From Otis tarda (Eukaryota; Chordata; Aves; Otidiformes; Otididae), in contig CM048554.1 of the NCBI GenBank assembly GCA_026413225.1, forward strand, positions 76,996,463 through 77,060,462: a stretch of 64,000 bases of DNA, given 5' to 3'. The notes under the pieces are model-generated. The model saw nothing but the letters and a program-made list of their open reading frames with translations. It did no database searches and had not been told where the DNA came from. Positions 1-12,968 of this stretch are shown piece after piece. A program made the translations under genes and the position numbers. How positions within the stretch are numbered: the stretch's first letter is position 1; each line of letters starts with the position of its first letter.

Positions 1-2580
1 TTAATTATGGTTTAGTGTAATGATACAGAGCAACACAAGTTAAACAAAATGCTGTCTGACTTCTAAGTGAGGATATTAACAAACATGACAAGGCAGGGCT
101 GTGTGACACTGTATGGACTCTGGTTTTGAAAAATCTGTGGATTTTTTCAGTCTTGGGCTGAAGCTGTTGTTTTTCTGTTTCTAAGCTTTTGTACTTCTCA
201 TCAGCAGAATAGCTACCCTTTCCTTGCATGTGTTTTTTTTGTATATTTATCATATTTGTTTCACAGAAACCTGAGATTCTTAATCTTTTTGAGGTGATTT
301 TCATAGACAGACAAAACTTGAAATAATATTTGATATTCCTACTTGAAACATTGTTTAATTCCACATAATATTCAGTCTTGCCAGACTTGGGATGGACAGA
401 AAACCTTTAAAAAAGAAAAAAGTTCCAATCTTTCTGATACCTCTCTGTAAAGTCATGCTGCTGGTCTCTGTTTAAAAAAAAAAGGCATGAAATATGCAGA
501 GAAAGGGATAATATAATGTCCAAAGCCAGCAACAAAAGCAACAGAACTGCCAGTGCTAGACGTGAATAATAATCATTGATGACTGCAGTATTCATTTATC
601 CCTGAAACAGGCGGTGTATTTAGTCATTTGCACACTTTAACCACTAAAATAATTGCTTTTCAAATGTTAAATATTCAGAGGCTTATTTTAGATGTCTGCT
701 TGGGTAACTGAATGCTTCACTGTTTGTTTGTGTTATTTCCTTTCCTTTTTAATTATCAAGGGTTTATTTTTTTGTGGGGGAGACGGGTTTGGTTTTGCAA
801 AAGAGAAGTGAGGTAAAGTCAAGTCACTGGAGATGCTGAATTTCCTGGTCTATAGCTTGCTATGGCTTAATACAGAGGTGTTTACAGGAACTTTGTAGGG
901 GAAAAGTTACCTTTTCTAGATAATATGTATTTTAGTGGTAAATGATCCTGGTGATTCTCTAACTTAAAAACTGTCCTGAAGGACAGTGAAGATACTGTGT
1001 TGGGAATTGATGACTTTGAAGAAATAGTTTCAAAAATTAGACCAGTGAAATAGATGAGCGTACACAAATTCAAGCTTGCAGGATTCCAAAGCTGGTGGAG
1101 AAATTTGTACAGTAGCTGCGGGGATGGGTAGTGCTACTGCCAGGCTGTGGGTACAATTCAACAGCTGCAGCAGCACCGACGGTTCAGTTTGGTTATCACA
1201 GCCCTGATTTGGGAGAGTGCTGGGGCTGAAACGATTTATAGCTGTACTTGAGGTTAGTGAGTGTCAGAATCTTTGCTCCCATTTAAAAAGATGTTTTCTA
1301 ACCTTGAGGATGAATGGCCATTACAACTAAAAAATTAAATTTCTCTTGGAATCTGTGTGTCTGATGTCTGTCAAAAAACCCTATGAAAGTCTTATGTGTT
1401 TGACTTGCTTTGGAGCCTAGAATGTTAGATTTTTCCTTTGCACTAAGGCTCAAATAAATACATAACAATGTAACAAAACAGTCCTTAAGCTCTTCAAGTC
1501 ATTGTTTTTCTTGTTATTTTTTGTGGGTTTTTTGAGTTAGGACGTATTGTCAGTTTTAAAGTCAAGTTGACAGTATGTTTAAAGTTAAGTAAAATACTGT
1601 GTTAGCGATTGGTCCCACCCCCATGATTGCCTTTTGTTTTTTTATCAGTAAGAAGTATTTATCTCTCTCTGTTAAACATGTCAATGGTCAGTTTGTTCTA
1701 GGTAGTTTACAACCATAACACAAAAATGTGTTTCTCTTGCTTGTTACATAAAGTTACCTTCTTGCGGCTGGGAGAGGCATGCTGCCTTTGGAAAAAAAAA
1801 TGTTTTTGTTTTTTTAATATCTTTATTCTTAAACTTCAACTTTTCTGGGACTTATTCAGCTGCCGGCTCTAATAGCATTACATTGATTTGGGACATCATA
1901 TGATTGAGAGTTGTTCAAAGCAATCTTTCATTTGTGCAGATAAAGCCAGTTTGTGTGTGCAGCATTTCAGAATGACAGCTTTTATACTGTAAGCAGTGGC
2001 TTTTTGAGCACATTCATGTTAAGTGGGTCTCAAAGTCATTACTTTTGGATATGGTGGTAAAGCACTTTAAAAAAAAAAAATCAGCTTTTCTTATTTTTCT
2101 GGCTGCTGAGCCAAACGGAAATACTCATGTGACTTTTGTTTTTTATTTTAAAGCAGCAGGAAAGTTTACACTTGAGATATTAATATTACATCTGCTATTT
2201 TCTCCTTTTTATTTTTTTTTCCAAAATTTGTACTACTAACTTTCTTTACAGTGTTATATTTTTGGTAGGATATTTCATAAATAAATGATTGAATTCTCTT
2301 TATACTCTGTTTCCTAGAGAAATGTGGAAGCACACAGATTGTGTTGAAGGAGAACTAGAATTCTTTTTGCTGCTAGTCTTTCATTTTGGTTTATTTTTGC
2401 CTTTTTGGTATTACGTGTACTAACTAGGATGAACTTTGAAATAATAGTTGTTTGTATCTTTTTGTGCAAATAAAGATTTCTTACTGTGGGGTAGCACTTT
2501 GATTAATATTTATACTTACTAGAAAACCTCTGAACACAAAGTCAGCTCTAATAAAGACTGTCAATAAACAGTGAACAGTG
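1..2580 (+). other. AT-rich non-coding stretch, possible 3' UTR of OSTM1
   Basis: No convincing coding exon is present on either strand. AATAAA hexamers occur at 1453-1458, 2280-2285, 2469-2474, 2550-2555 and 2563-2568, with a GT-rich stretch soon after the last pair (about 2625-2642). In mammals OSTM1 lies upstream of SEC63 in the same orientation, tens of kilobases away. The gap here of about 26 kb would fit a bird-sized spacer. The call rests on synteny and polyadenylation-like signals only, since I cannot see OSTM1 coding sequence. Confidence 0.35.
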
Positions 2581-2642
2581 TGGTTACTTAATTGCTTCAT
2601 TTATAGTAGTTTTATACTCCTGCTGTTCGGGGTTTGTGTTCA
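2550..2642 (+). terminator. Candidate polyadenylation site cluster
   Basis: Two AATAAA hexamers 13 bases apart (2550 and 2563), with another at 2469, are followed by a T- and GT-rich downstream element near 2600-2642. This is the best 3'-end signal upstream of SEC63 on the + strand. It would be the end of the upstream gene if 1-2580 is a 3' UTR. Confidence 0.35.
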
Positions 2643-4766
2643 GAAGCACCTGCTTATTATTCCTCATTATGCCATTTGCAGGAAAACAGCATCAGAAAGA
2701 TGTTTTCAAAGCAGTGCTGTGCTAAATTACAGAACAAATGAACTGCAACTGCTGAGAGAGGGTGGAGTTTCAGCTCAGGCAAAGACTCCTGAACTATACG
2801 GAAAGGCTCCTGTTGGTTGCAATGGAGTTTCTTGGATGGGTGTGCGAGGGTAAGGCTAGTGGGGATGACTTGCTGTCTTTGTGGGGAGGCTTTTGGTTGC
2901 CTGCACTGGCCACTCTTTCAGTCTCAGCAGGCACAGTGTTGGATTGCTGTTGAGCTAGAAGACTTCTTTGAAAATGGCAGTGCAGTGCCTCATCATGGAG
3001 AGAGCCGGGTGTCTCACTTGATGCATGTAGCCTTGTGCACTAGTGGTAGGTTTTGGAGGGAGAGGATGCTAAAGTTCCCAGGTGGTTGAAAGACCCTTAG
3101 AAAAGAGGGTACAAATAAAGCCTTGATTGCAGCTGAGCTGGAAAGGGGAGGCTCTGGCTTTTAGGTGGCTGTGAGGTTGGGGACTGGTAGCAGGGAGACA
3201 GAGCAGGTGAGCCCATGTTCCCCACTGGTCTGTGATGGGACATGCATGTGGCCTGCTTGTGCAGGTTGGGAACAGGAGCAAACGGGGGCAACAGGGACTT
3301 ACTTCAGAGCTACTTAAAAGCAACTGCTTTCTTTTGGAAGCCTACCTGAATTGTGTGATGCTGTGGGTGGTGTTGAGGTAATCCTGATTCAAAGGCTCTT
3401 TACAAAGCTCCTGTTTTATTCCAGACTGAGTGAGGGCTCCTATTTAGTACTAAACAGGGGACTTTTTTCTTTAAAATGAACAGAAAAAGCTTGGGTTTTG
3501 TGTAATGGCTGCTTTTTTTTCCCCCCATTTTTATTAAATGCCTGCTACAATCACAAAATGGCTTCTGTTTCAAAGTGTTTTACGTCTGGTGCTTACTGTC
3601 CGGTTAATCAAGTACCATCAAATCTACTTGCATTTCTGCTAATTTATACATTAGCTTTCATGCCCTGAATACAATTTCTCTGGAATGATAAGCTGCATGA
3701 TCAGCAAAGTCACCGCACTCCTAATCAGAGTGTGTGGGTAACTTACCAATTTTTGTTCATATTTTAGTGTAAATTTTCCTTCTGGGACTGATGTAAGCAT
3801 TTTCAGCTTGATCTTCGTTAAGTCTGTGCAGGATGCACCTTCTGTATTTTTTCCAGTGTGAAAACTTACACGTTGGAAGAGCGGAGCCAATAAATTCTGC
3901 AGTTTCTTTGAAGCGTTGCTTCTCCCAGCATTGTGATCAGTGTCTGTTGCTACTTGCTGGAGCCAGCCAGGATGATTCATGTGTAACTAGTGGCCCTGTG
4001 TTGTGCCGAGAGTTGAAATGCAGTTGCTGTCTTGGAGACCCTGGTCTAATCCAAGGCAAAAATAACATGTAAAGGAAGAAAACAGGAGGTGAGGTGGCTG
4101 ATGACCAGAGTAGGTTGTGTGATAACCTTTTTCCAAGTGCAGGTTTTTAATACAGAGATACCAGCATCTCTGCTGGCCATCAGGAGGGTTTCTGGCATGA
4201 TCCATACCTGGGACCGGGTGTGGGCTTGAGGAGCTGTCTGACCAGTGCCTTCTGGTATGGCACACAGCTTCAAGCCCTTGCAACTGCTCTGCTTGAAAGG
4301 TGGGGCTGGTCCAAACTGATTTCCCCCTACCATCTGCTTTGGGGCCTGAAGAGCTGCATGGGGCACTTCTCATTTGTGCTGGCTAACATGAGTGTGTGGG
4401 AGCGCACACACACTTCTCTGGAGGCGCAGTGTATGAACGTGGCCCTTCATACGTTGCACAGGTTGGAGGTGAGGGAAGAGGGAGGTTTTTGTTTTGCAAG
4501 GAGTTTTTGCTACTTTCAGCCTTATACAGAGAAGAAAAAGCTGTAGTTTTACCCCCATATAAAACATCTTCCCCGTGCCTGTTTCCTGCTGGATCCTTGC
4601 TTTGGTGTGTTTGTGTGTGGTGTGCAGGATGGGAGCTTGCTTATTGCAGATGTCATTGGTATCTCTACTCTACGTGGACATAGACAAATTGCTGAGGGGA
4701 GGCTATCTAGCATAGGGGGACACTTTGCTTTCACGTAAACCTTAACTGTGTTTCTTCTCCTGTTAG
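2643..4766. other. Intergenic, no gene seen
   Basis: Several overlapping open frames occur on both strands (for example near 2578-3323 and 3833-4734). All are under 130 codons and none resembles a known family. Nothing here supports a gene. Confidence 0.6.
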
Positions 4767-4858
4767 CCCTACTTTGAGATGTCTAGAGGTCACCTAGTCC
4801 AAGTCCCTGCTGGAGCAGGGCCATCTCCAAAGTTGGATCAAGTTGCTCCTACTCATTT
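4767..4858 (-). repeat. CR1 LINE fragment, 3' end
   Basis: The stretch GGTCACCTAGTCCAAGTCCC and the following GGAGCAGGGCCATC-type sequence match the antisense of the CR1 3' region. It is short and diverged, so an old insertion. The ends are approximate. Confidence 0.7.
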
Positions 4859-7239
4859 TTCTGAGCTGTGGCAAGGCTAGGGCCAGGGAACTGGTACTGT
4901 GGGGAAGGAATATGGGAATACAGTATAGTATGGCTTTGAAAGGACACTGCTGCTTGAAGCATGACCTGGGTTTGGGCTTTTCCCCTTCTGTGTCTCTTCC
5001 TTGCAAATGGGACTGGGCAGAGTAGGGCTGGCCAGGTGGCAGGACAGTAGGGACGCTGCTGCAGTGTTTCGCAGAGTCAGAAACACAAAGTTGCATTGAG
5101 AAAACTGCTAATTGTTTTTTAAAAATAACTTAATGAGTTGTGATGGAAAGAAGTTAAATAGTTAAATGAACTCTGAATCTTCCCCTACTCCCATCTGAGG
5201 TGAAAGTACTGGAAAGCTCTTTCAAATATTTAATAAAAGAGAGGCAGTCGCTTAGTAGCTCTTGAAGTAGCTGGTTGAAGTTTTAACTTCTAATACTGAA
5301 AATTCCCCTCTGGTGCCAGCACAGTAAGTATCATGGATTGCTGCAATTAAACCAGTGCCTTAAGTTATTCATAATACTCTTTCTGGGCAGCGTTCCCACC
5401 TGCTTAATCTGTGCTATACAAGTGTTTATTAGAACTGACTGTTGAAAAACGCCAAGCTAAATCAGACACTTAAAAAAAAAAAAAAAAAAGAAAATCAATA
5501 CGATGCCCTAAACTGGTTTAATATGTCTTTCCTCTTCAATAATCCTACACGTTACTGATTTATTTGCTGTAATGAACATGCCATTCAACCGAAACAAGAT
5601 TAGCTGCTTAAACCGCAGCATTAAGCACAGAGCAACTTTAATGCTGCTTTATGTTTCATTGTAATGCTCAGCACTTACGGTGTTGTCTCTTTCTCTCCTC
5701 TGCATTAAAGAGTTTGTGTGAGGATCACAAAGGGCTCTGGAGTGGTGTTTTGTTAAAGCATTCGAAGCAGTAAATTTGAGTCAGGGTTGCAACATGGCAC
5801 CTCCTTCATCCAAACCTAAGTGGAACCAAACTGGTGAGCAGGATTAATGCATGAATTTATATTCCCTGCAGGATTTTTCCGGGGTTAACCATGAAGTAAA
5901 TGGCTTATGTCAAACTGATCTAGGTTAAGACAGTGAGAACAGCCACCGGCAATCAGAATATTCCTTTGGACTTCATTCAAAAATTTTTTTCAAGCATTTG
6001 AAACAGTAGCAATTTACTGTGCTGCAGAAAAAATAAACTGCAAGCAGCGGGCGTCTTGGTTTTGCAAGGAAACGTCCTAAGATAGCTGTGGTAAAGACTC
6101 CTTTTTCCAAGGAGCGTATAGAAGGGGGCAGAGAAATATGAGTGATACAGATATTTTCACTTGGCCGGTGTTGTATAATGTATAATAGAAAGTCTGTTCT
6201 GCTCTATAATACTGGCCAGGTCTGAAAAGTTTAAGCTCTCCAGTTTCCAGGTAAAACTCTGTGTTCTTCTCTTCCTACTACAGGGGCAAGCCTCAACTGG
6301 GACTCTCTAAAGTCAGTGGGTTTCAGTTACTGTTTTATTCTTTCCCTCTGTTGTGAAAGACTGCTTTAGATAATTACCTTCCCTTCTGGTTGATTAAGCA
6401 GCAAGTTGTATTTGTTAGGGCATCCGTATATTCTCCATAGTTCTAAACATTGCAATTAATTTTCTCTTTGCAGTACTATGTTATATTTCTTTTTCTTTGG
6501 AAGACTGTGATGAGTTGCCAGTATATATTTCAGCAGCTTTTTGGGGGCTTGGAGTCAAACTTAGAACATTAAAGCCAGAGAGATAAGCTTTGAAGTATTG
6601 CAGAAGTGTGTTGAGTTGAGAGCAATTACTCAAAACATAGAAATGAGAAAAAAAAGTCAAAAGTACTGTGTTTGCACTGTGCTGGAGTAGGTTTTCAAAT
6701 GGAGGTTGTGGTTCTGGCTCTGGAAAGCACATGTTTCTTTTGGTGAATGCTGCTTTTCTCCAGTTGATCAGAAGAGAGAATCGAAAGTGATTTGGCAGAG
6801 GGAGAGCTGAGGGATTGAAAGCAGCTATTTCAGCAGGAGGAAGAGCACTCTGGAAGTCTGTTAGGAAGAGCAGCCCTGCTTTGCATTGCTCCATTGGGGA
6901 AAAAAAACAAAACAAAACACAACCTAAAGATGCTTTCTAAACATCTGAAGAGTGAGAGCTGGGGTGCAAAGAGAGGGCCAGTGAGCATTGGCAAAGACAT
7001 TAATTTGCTACTGTTAGGACACTTTTTCCATGGAAAACCAGAATCTCAGTCTGAATGGGAGGGAGTGTCCTGAGAGGAGCATGCATATGCTTCAAGGGGA
7101 CAATAATATCCTGAACAGCTGGTTTAAAGTTGGTCAGGGGATAAATCATAACAGTCATGGTATTTCTATGAAATATGCATATATATCAGGAGCCCCCCCA
7201 CCAGCACCGTTTGCTGTTGTCTGGACTGCATAGGTCTAA

Positions 7240-7291
7240 TTGATGCTTTCATCTAGCCCCTGGGGTTTGCTTGATGCTTGCATCTAGCCCC
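7240..7291 (+). repeat. Two-copy tandem repeat, period 31 bp
   Basis: TTGATGCTTTCATCTAGCCC at 7240 recurs with one change at 7271. The copies are separated by a ten-base spacer. This is likely a small slippage duplication. Confidence 0.85.
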
Positions 7292-9368
7292 GACATTATA
7301 GCAGGTTTTTTTTTTTTTTGCTGTGTTACACAGAGAAGCAGTATATAAGGAGCTGTCTTTATTGCAGCCATGTATGTGAGTTACTTTAGGCCCACTCATA
7401 AACTCCGACACTCTTGTTTAAAGACCAAGTGATTTGTTTGGTCTCCTAAATTACACTGATGCAAACACTGGGACCGACTTGTTTGATATCCAAGCAAGCA
7501 TCAGGAGGAGGGACAGTGAGAAAGACTAAATGAGGGAGCAACAGAAAGCAGGACTGAATAGTCCTGGGAAAGCCTCTGCCCTGCCTTGGCTTGTATAACG
7601 GGGGCTTATACAACACGTAACCCAATCTGACCCTGACCCTGCCGGTGCTCAGGGACTATATTTTTACTGAGATTAAGCTTTGCTTTTTCTTTCTTTTTCC
7701 TGCAACAATTTCCTTGGCTTTTAGCTTGCCTGTTGGCTGGCTGGCATGGCCAAAGCAAACTCACCCGTTTATTTCTACGATATTCAGCCAGCTGTACTCT
7801 GTAAAAGGCAGCCCAGCATGTGCCTGGCTTCCCCCATGGAGTCCCACAGCAGCATCGCGACAGAGAAGGCCATTGGCAAGGGGTTCACCGTCCACCAGAA
7901 ATGGTGACTGTTCTCTGCTGGTAACAGCACTGTTGGGAAAGGAAAGAAAAAAATGTGATAAATATAACACCACCTTTCAGTTTAGCAAAGCAACTGTAAG
8001 CTCCCTAAATAAAATGGATCTCTCACTGCTTGAAAGGCTACAGGACTTACCAGAGCTCAGTTTCTCCAGGAACTTCAGAGCTTTCTGTCTTCTGGATTTT
8101 TATTCATGGTAAGGTGAGGTCTCTGGCCTCTGCCCGCCATCAGCAGCGCTGCCCCACCTTTGTGCACTGGGCAGCTGCTGGACTCTGACTCGCTGGCAGG
8201 CCTGCCAAAGCCCAGCAGCCTGGTTTTACACCTGCAGCTTTAAGGCATCTTTCCCTCTGTCAGCTGTCCCTACCTCTATCGTATTCACCGAGGAACAGGT
8301 AGGGCAATAACTGTTTTCCCCATTAGTGACTTGGGAGTCCAAATCCAGCCTTCAGAAGTGTGGTCAAAGCCGTGGTCCAGTGTAGCATCCCAATAGCCAA
8401 GCCACTGTGAAAGCAGGACTTGAGCTCCTATGAGACTTATTATTTCTGGATAATATTCCTCTTTTTCAGCTGTAAGGTATGTTTGAAAATACTTGGTCAA
8501 GTTCAGCATTCAAATGGTCTTTATTTCATGTTTGTCAACTTTATTTCAATTGATAGTCTCCTGTTTTTTCACTAGTTGTGCTTTACTCAGGGTTTGCTGT
8601 ACAGATGATGTGAACTTGCTTTTGCTGGTCACCTCTCTCGGAGCCCTTCTGCACAATGTGTGGCACCCTTAAGGTTGAAAACCACAGCTCCAACTCAAAT
8701 GCAGGCTGTTAGGGTCAATGTAATCCTGACCTCCCTGACCGGTGCTCTGCACCAGACCATCCTCAGCTTCTCTGACTGTTTCCTCCAGCTTAAAAATCCA
8801 CAATCAACACCTTTCTGGTGTTCTCCTGTTTTCCCAGGCCTTGGTGTCAACTCTCCCAGCTCTAAAGTCCGTGATGTTTGCTGGTTCTTCTGGCTCCATA
8901 CTACTGCAAGGTGGTGGAGTAACATTTGCCATCTCCGAAATGATTCCTGTACCCTGTGGTTGCTCCTTTATCTTTAATATTTGCAACCCTGATTCAGGCA
9001 GGGTGGGTGCAGCTTCCTGCGGTTTCACCAGATGGGAGCTGGGTTCTCACGATAGTGCAGATGACCACGGCAGCTTTCCCGAGGAAGTGTTGTTCGGCTG
9101 ACTGCGAGGGACAGCAGAGATTCACAATCACTAGGGTCAGAAAGCAAAGGGAAGTCCATAGCCTTAGAGGGCAAGAGAGACTACTGGAGATGAGAGCCAG
9201 TTTACGTAGATTGTGTCCCAAAGTGCTGAGCAAAGCTGATCTTGCAGCAGAATCCTTTTAACACTTGGTGTCTTGCAGCACAAACAGATGATGGCTTGTT
9301 ACTAGGTACCTAGACACTTCAAAAAGAGCTTTGCACCTGAACACTGGGATTTTCTCTAGCATGTAAAA

Positions 9369-9398
9369 GCGAAGCATTTAGGGATGTGCTCTGCCTCT
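9369..9398 (+). repeat. 30-bp segment repeated at 9807-9836
   Basis: This segment and 9807-9836 differ at only a few positions over 30 bases and share GATGTGCTCTGCCTCT. They lie about 440 bases apart in direct orientation. They may be the remains of a local duplication or two scraps of an unrecognised repeat. Confidence 0.7.
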
Positions 9399-9806
9399 CA
9401 TTCAACAGTAACTCCAAATTGCCAGTGACTGACTGCTACAAATCAGCGCAGAGAGCTGCAGGGAACTGGGGTCCTTAGCAGGCAGAAGCTATTCCTACGT
9501 GTTCTTGTGGCACAGGGCTGAATGAAAAGCTGCCCACAAAGCTGGGAAGCAAACTTTAACGTGGAGCTAGACGTCCACTTACTTTAGCTCAAGGAAAAGC
9601 ACCCCCACAGTAAGAGGTAAGAAGTAAAGCCACGTGTTCTTCGCTTTCCGCCAGCGATGCAGAGGGACGACAGCTCTGGGAGGGGGACCAGGCTTCTCCC
9701 TCAGACTCGGGGTTTATCCCCAGGCAGGGTGACGGCCCCGCAGCACACACTGCGCTGTACAGCAGCCAGTGGTCTTGCATATGTGTAGGTAACCTCAAGA
9801 AAAAAA

Positions 9807-9836
9807 GCAAAGCATTTACAGATGTGCTCTGCCTCT
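9807..9836 (+). repeat. Second copy of the 30-bp segment at 9369-9398
   Basis: It shares AGCATTTA and GATGTGCTCTGCCTCT with the first copy. The surrounding sequence does not obviously align. Confidence 0.7.
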
Positions 9837-12800
9837 GCCTGATCTCTCACCTTGTCAAGATTTTTGCTGCTGCTGTGTCTAGAAGACTGTGAGCAAAATG
9901 GCCGCATCACAGGGATTCGAATGCACAGACGTTCAGTACGATGATGCCAGGATGTGACCCATGTGCTCCATGTTTGAACTAACTATTCTGAATCAGCTAG
10001 AAGATCTTGAAGGCACTTAAGGTGGACAAAACCATGTTTTCTTCTCTGCTATGGTTTGTATTTGTGAATATTTCAATTCAAGATCTGCACATTTTTTTCC
10101 CCAAACTTATGTTGACCTGCCCGCGAGTGTTGAGTAAAGGAACAGCATCATCCTTTATGTAATTGGGGCAGAAATTAAGCTGTATGCTATCTTAATGGTC
10201 TGACACTATGAAACTGTCATATCTTTACACATTGGAAACTTATTCCAAGGGGACCATAAGCATAAGACAACATGGACAGGTATAGAAGTGACAGATAAAA
10301 ATGTCTAAAATAGATTGAAAAAAAGGTATGTATGCTGTTTTCTGCTAAGGGCATCTTCTTGATTTCAGAGAGCATTACTTCTTAGCTCCTGTACCATAAG
10401 TCAGACGATCTGTGAAATAGGAGTGCACAGACTGTACTCACTTCCACCATCTGAGGTTAAAGGGAAAAAAAAGTAGAGATTGTTAGACCTAAGACTAAGA
10501 GACCTCGTCTTACTCACTGGTAAAAAAAATGTGTGTGCTGCTAAAAGAGGATGAAAAAACCATAAATTCCAGTCAGATGTGCCTCTTGTAAAAAATGACT
10601 AATTAAATGACATTGGTAGCTTAAAAATAGACCTTGCTTTAATGGGAAAATATTTTTGGGGTCATTTAAAAAGAAATTAAAAACCCAGGAAAGATGAAGA
10701 AAGTATGACTGCCTGCCTGGGTTTTGTTATTTCTTAGAAGTAAATCTCATTTTGGGGGCAGCTTTCAAGAACAGCAGTGAAGTCCAGCATGTGTACAATA
10801 GCCGTGCTCATGCAAACAAGTGCTGTTGGGGGCTCACAAAGGGGCCGCAGAGGTCGGAAAACAAGCGCTGAGCGGTGGGTAAATTAATTCCGCCTCTCTC
10901 GACCCTCAGGCAAACCCTCCTGTGCCCACCAGTTTCAGAGGCACCCACTCCAGATTTGCCCCTGTGGAAGCAGGAGCGCTTCTGCCCTCGCCCCACACCA
11001 GGAGGGATGCTCCGGGAGGAGGAGAGCTGCTGGGTCTGCCCATGCACCAGCAAACCCATGCCTGCCCAAGCCTGGGCTGGTGAGCTTGCGAGCAGCCAGG
11101 CAGGGTCCCGGCTGGCTGAGCAGCCTGACACTGCTCATACGCTACCTAATTGGGGCCACTTGGATATGTTTCTCGTTTTGTTGAAATGCATGTCCCGGGC
11201 CTTTGTAGCTTTATAGGGATGAGCTTTAGGGTGGCAACTGCGTAAGAGCTGCCGAGTGGGTCGTCTCTTGTCCAGGAGCCCGTCTCCACCATGCCTGCCA
11301 GTTCTAGCATGATGGGTAGGACTCATCATTTTTGGTTCACATTCTCCATGATTTCATAAACCTCTGCCACTTCTCTTCTGCAGTCGCCCTGGTTGGCATA
11401 TGCCCCAAATATCGATTTCTCCAACCACGTGCCTGAACACCTGCAGGATGAGGATTTTAAAAAATTAGTTTACATACTGAAAACATGAAAAGGATTAATG
11501 CAAAGGGGAAACGTTTGATCTCTTTCACCAAATACCCATATCAAAAGCTCTTTTCAACAGCTTGTGTTGGAACATATAAAAGTCATGAACTCCTCAGCTG
11601 CTAGCCAGATACATCAGAGCGTATGAAGCAAATTGTTGCCCAGTGTAAGCTGGTGTCCCTCTGCTGATCTCCAGAGACATGAAGTGACTTTCGCCATGAC
11701 TGGATTTAGCCTCTGGGGATTAACAAGGTGTTTGTAAGACCAGTAATGCTGTACATTCTGCAAAGAAATGGCAAAAATGTGTTTGAAAAGTCTCTGAATG
11801 TATTTGAGAAGAAAAGCTAGCTCCTGAAATACAACGGATACTATCTCCAAGACAAAGAGCATGACAGACTGTTTTATCTTTGAGATAATTCCTAGGAAAA
11901 AAAACAAAAAAACCAAAGAAATCTGTCTAAAAACCTGCTAAGTTTTATTCAAAACTTCACTTTGCTCCGAATACTCTGATTTTGACTTCCTGGTGTTTGC
12001 CAGGGAAGGCTGCTCCTTCAGGTCTCATTATAATAACAGCAAAGCTCGATTACTGGAAATTCTCACCCACCTCACCTGAGCTGATGGTTAAAAGAGAAAG
12101 GAAGAGGCTTCCTACTTTGATTTTTCACCCTGTGTTTTACTTTAGAGCTTTCCAGCTGATTTGGAGGTGGAACATTAAAGCCACAAGGATGTTTTGCAGC
12201 TGCAGTGAAGTTTATTACCAGGAGCAGGGCTGGCGTGAATGCTTGGTGAACACTGAGCAAGCCAAGGAAGCTCCAGGGTGCAGCCAGGAGGAGTCGGTGG
12301 GAGAGGTTAACATTGGGGGATTTACGGGTCCCCAGAACAACCACAGCCACTTACCAGGGGCTGCCAGCTGCAGGCTTGCTGATGGGGAGCCACCAGGGAG
12401 CCACCATGCTGAGGAAATCACTGCCAAACCGTGCAGGCACATGGAGGGGAAGCGAGAGCTCGGAGCAGTGTGTGGGTTGCTCAGGGTTGGGTGTCCCAGC
12501 AGTGGTCCACCTCTGCACAGATGTGTGTGCTCAGGGCAGGACCGCTGGCACAGCTGTTGAAGTCTGCAGGGTAGAAGAAACACCTCACCATGTCCAGTAA
12601 GCAGCTTCTTCTACCCACCTTTGACACAAGTCCTTGGTTCTTCCCTGGAATGCTTCCTTGCAGCGTTTCAGCCATGTCCACGAGCAGCCCTCCGGTTGCT
12701 GCTGCTGTGTGAGCCCTCAGAGGTGACTTTGAAGATTCATCCACCATAGCTCCAATGGTGGTTTGATTCTAGAATCATAGCCCTTCATGCAAGCTATGAA

Positions 12801-12855
12801 ATGAATCCACATCTCAGTATTGTTATGTATGTCAAAGATATGCTGGTCTTCCTCA

Positions 12856-12968
12856 CAGTATCACAGGACCACAGAATGGTTGAGGGTGGAAGGGACCTCT
12901 GGAAGTCATCTGGTCCAAATCCCCTGCTCAGGTAGGGCCACCTAGAGACACCTAGTTGCCCCAAGGTG
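12856..12968 (-). repeat. CR1 LINE fragment, 3' end
   Basis: CACAGAATGGTTGAGGGTGG, then GGAAGGGACCTCTGGAAG and CTGGTCCAAATCCCCTGCTC, are the antisense of the CR1 3' UTR end. Only about 110 bases remain. It is diverged and therefore old. Confidence 0.85.

Larger units (their letters stand above)
4859..12847. other. Intergenic, no gene seen; possible conserved elements and short repeats
   Basis: Open frames are short and mutually overlapping. Items of note are a poly-A run at about 5470-5490, a regulatory-looking stretch at about 5430-5700, a 31-bp-period tandem pair at 7240-7291 and a 30-bp repeated segment at 9369-9398 and 9807-9836. No protein family was recognised. Confidence 0.6.

Noticed and set aside
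407-595. Minus-strand hydrophobic 62-codon open frame that could be a membrane exon
   Set aside because: No splice context and no family match. It lies in AT-rich sequence where Leu- and Ile-rich frames arise by chance.
11982-12583. Overlapping open frames of 192 and 122 codons on opposite strands
   Set aside because: No family resemblance, no splice or promoter context, and equal openness on both strands suggest chance.
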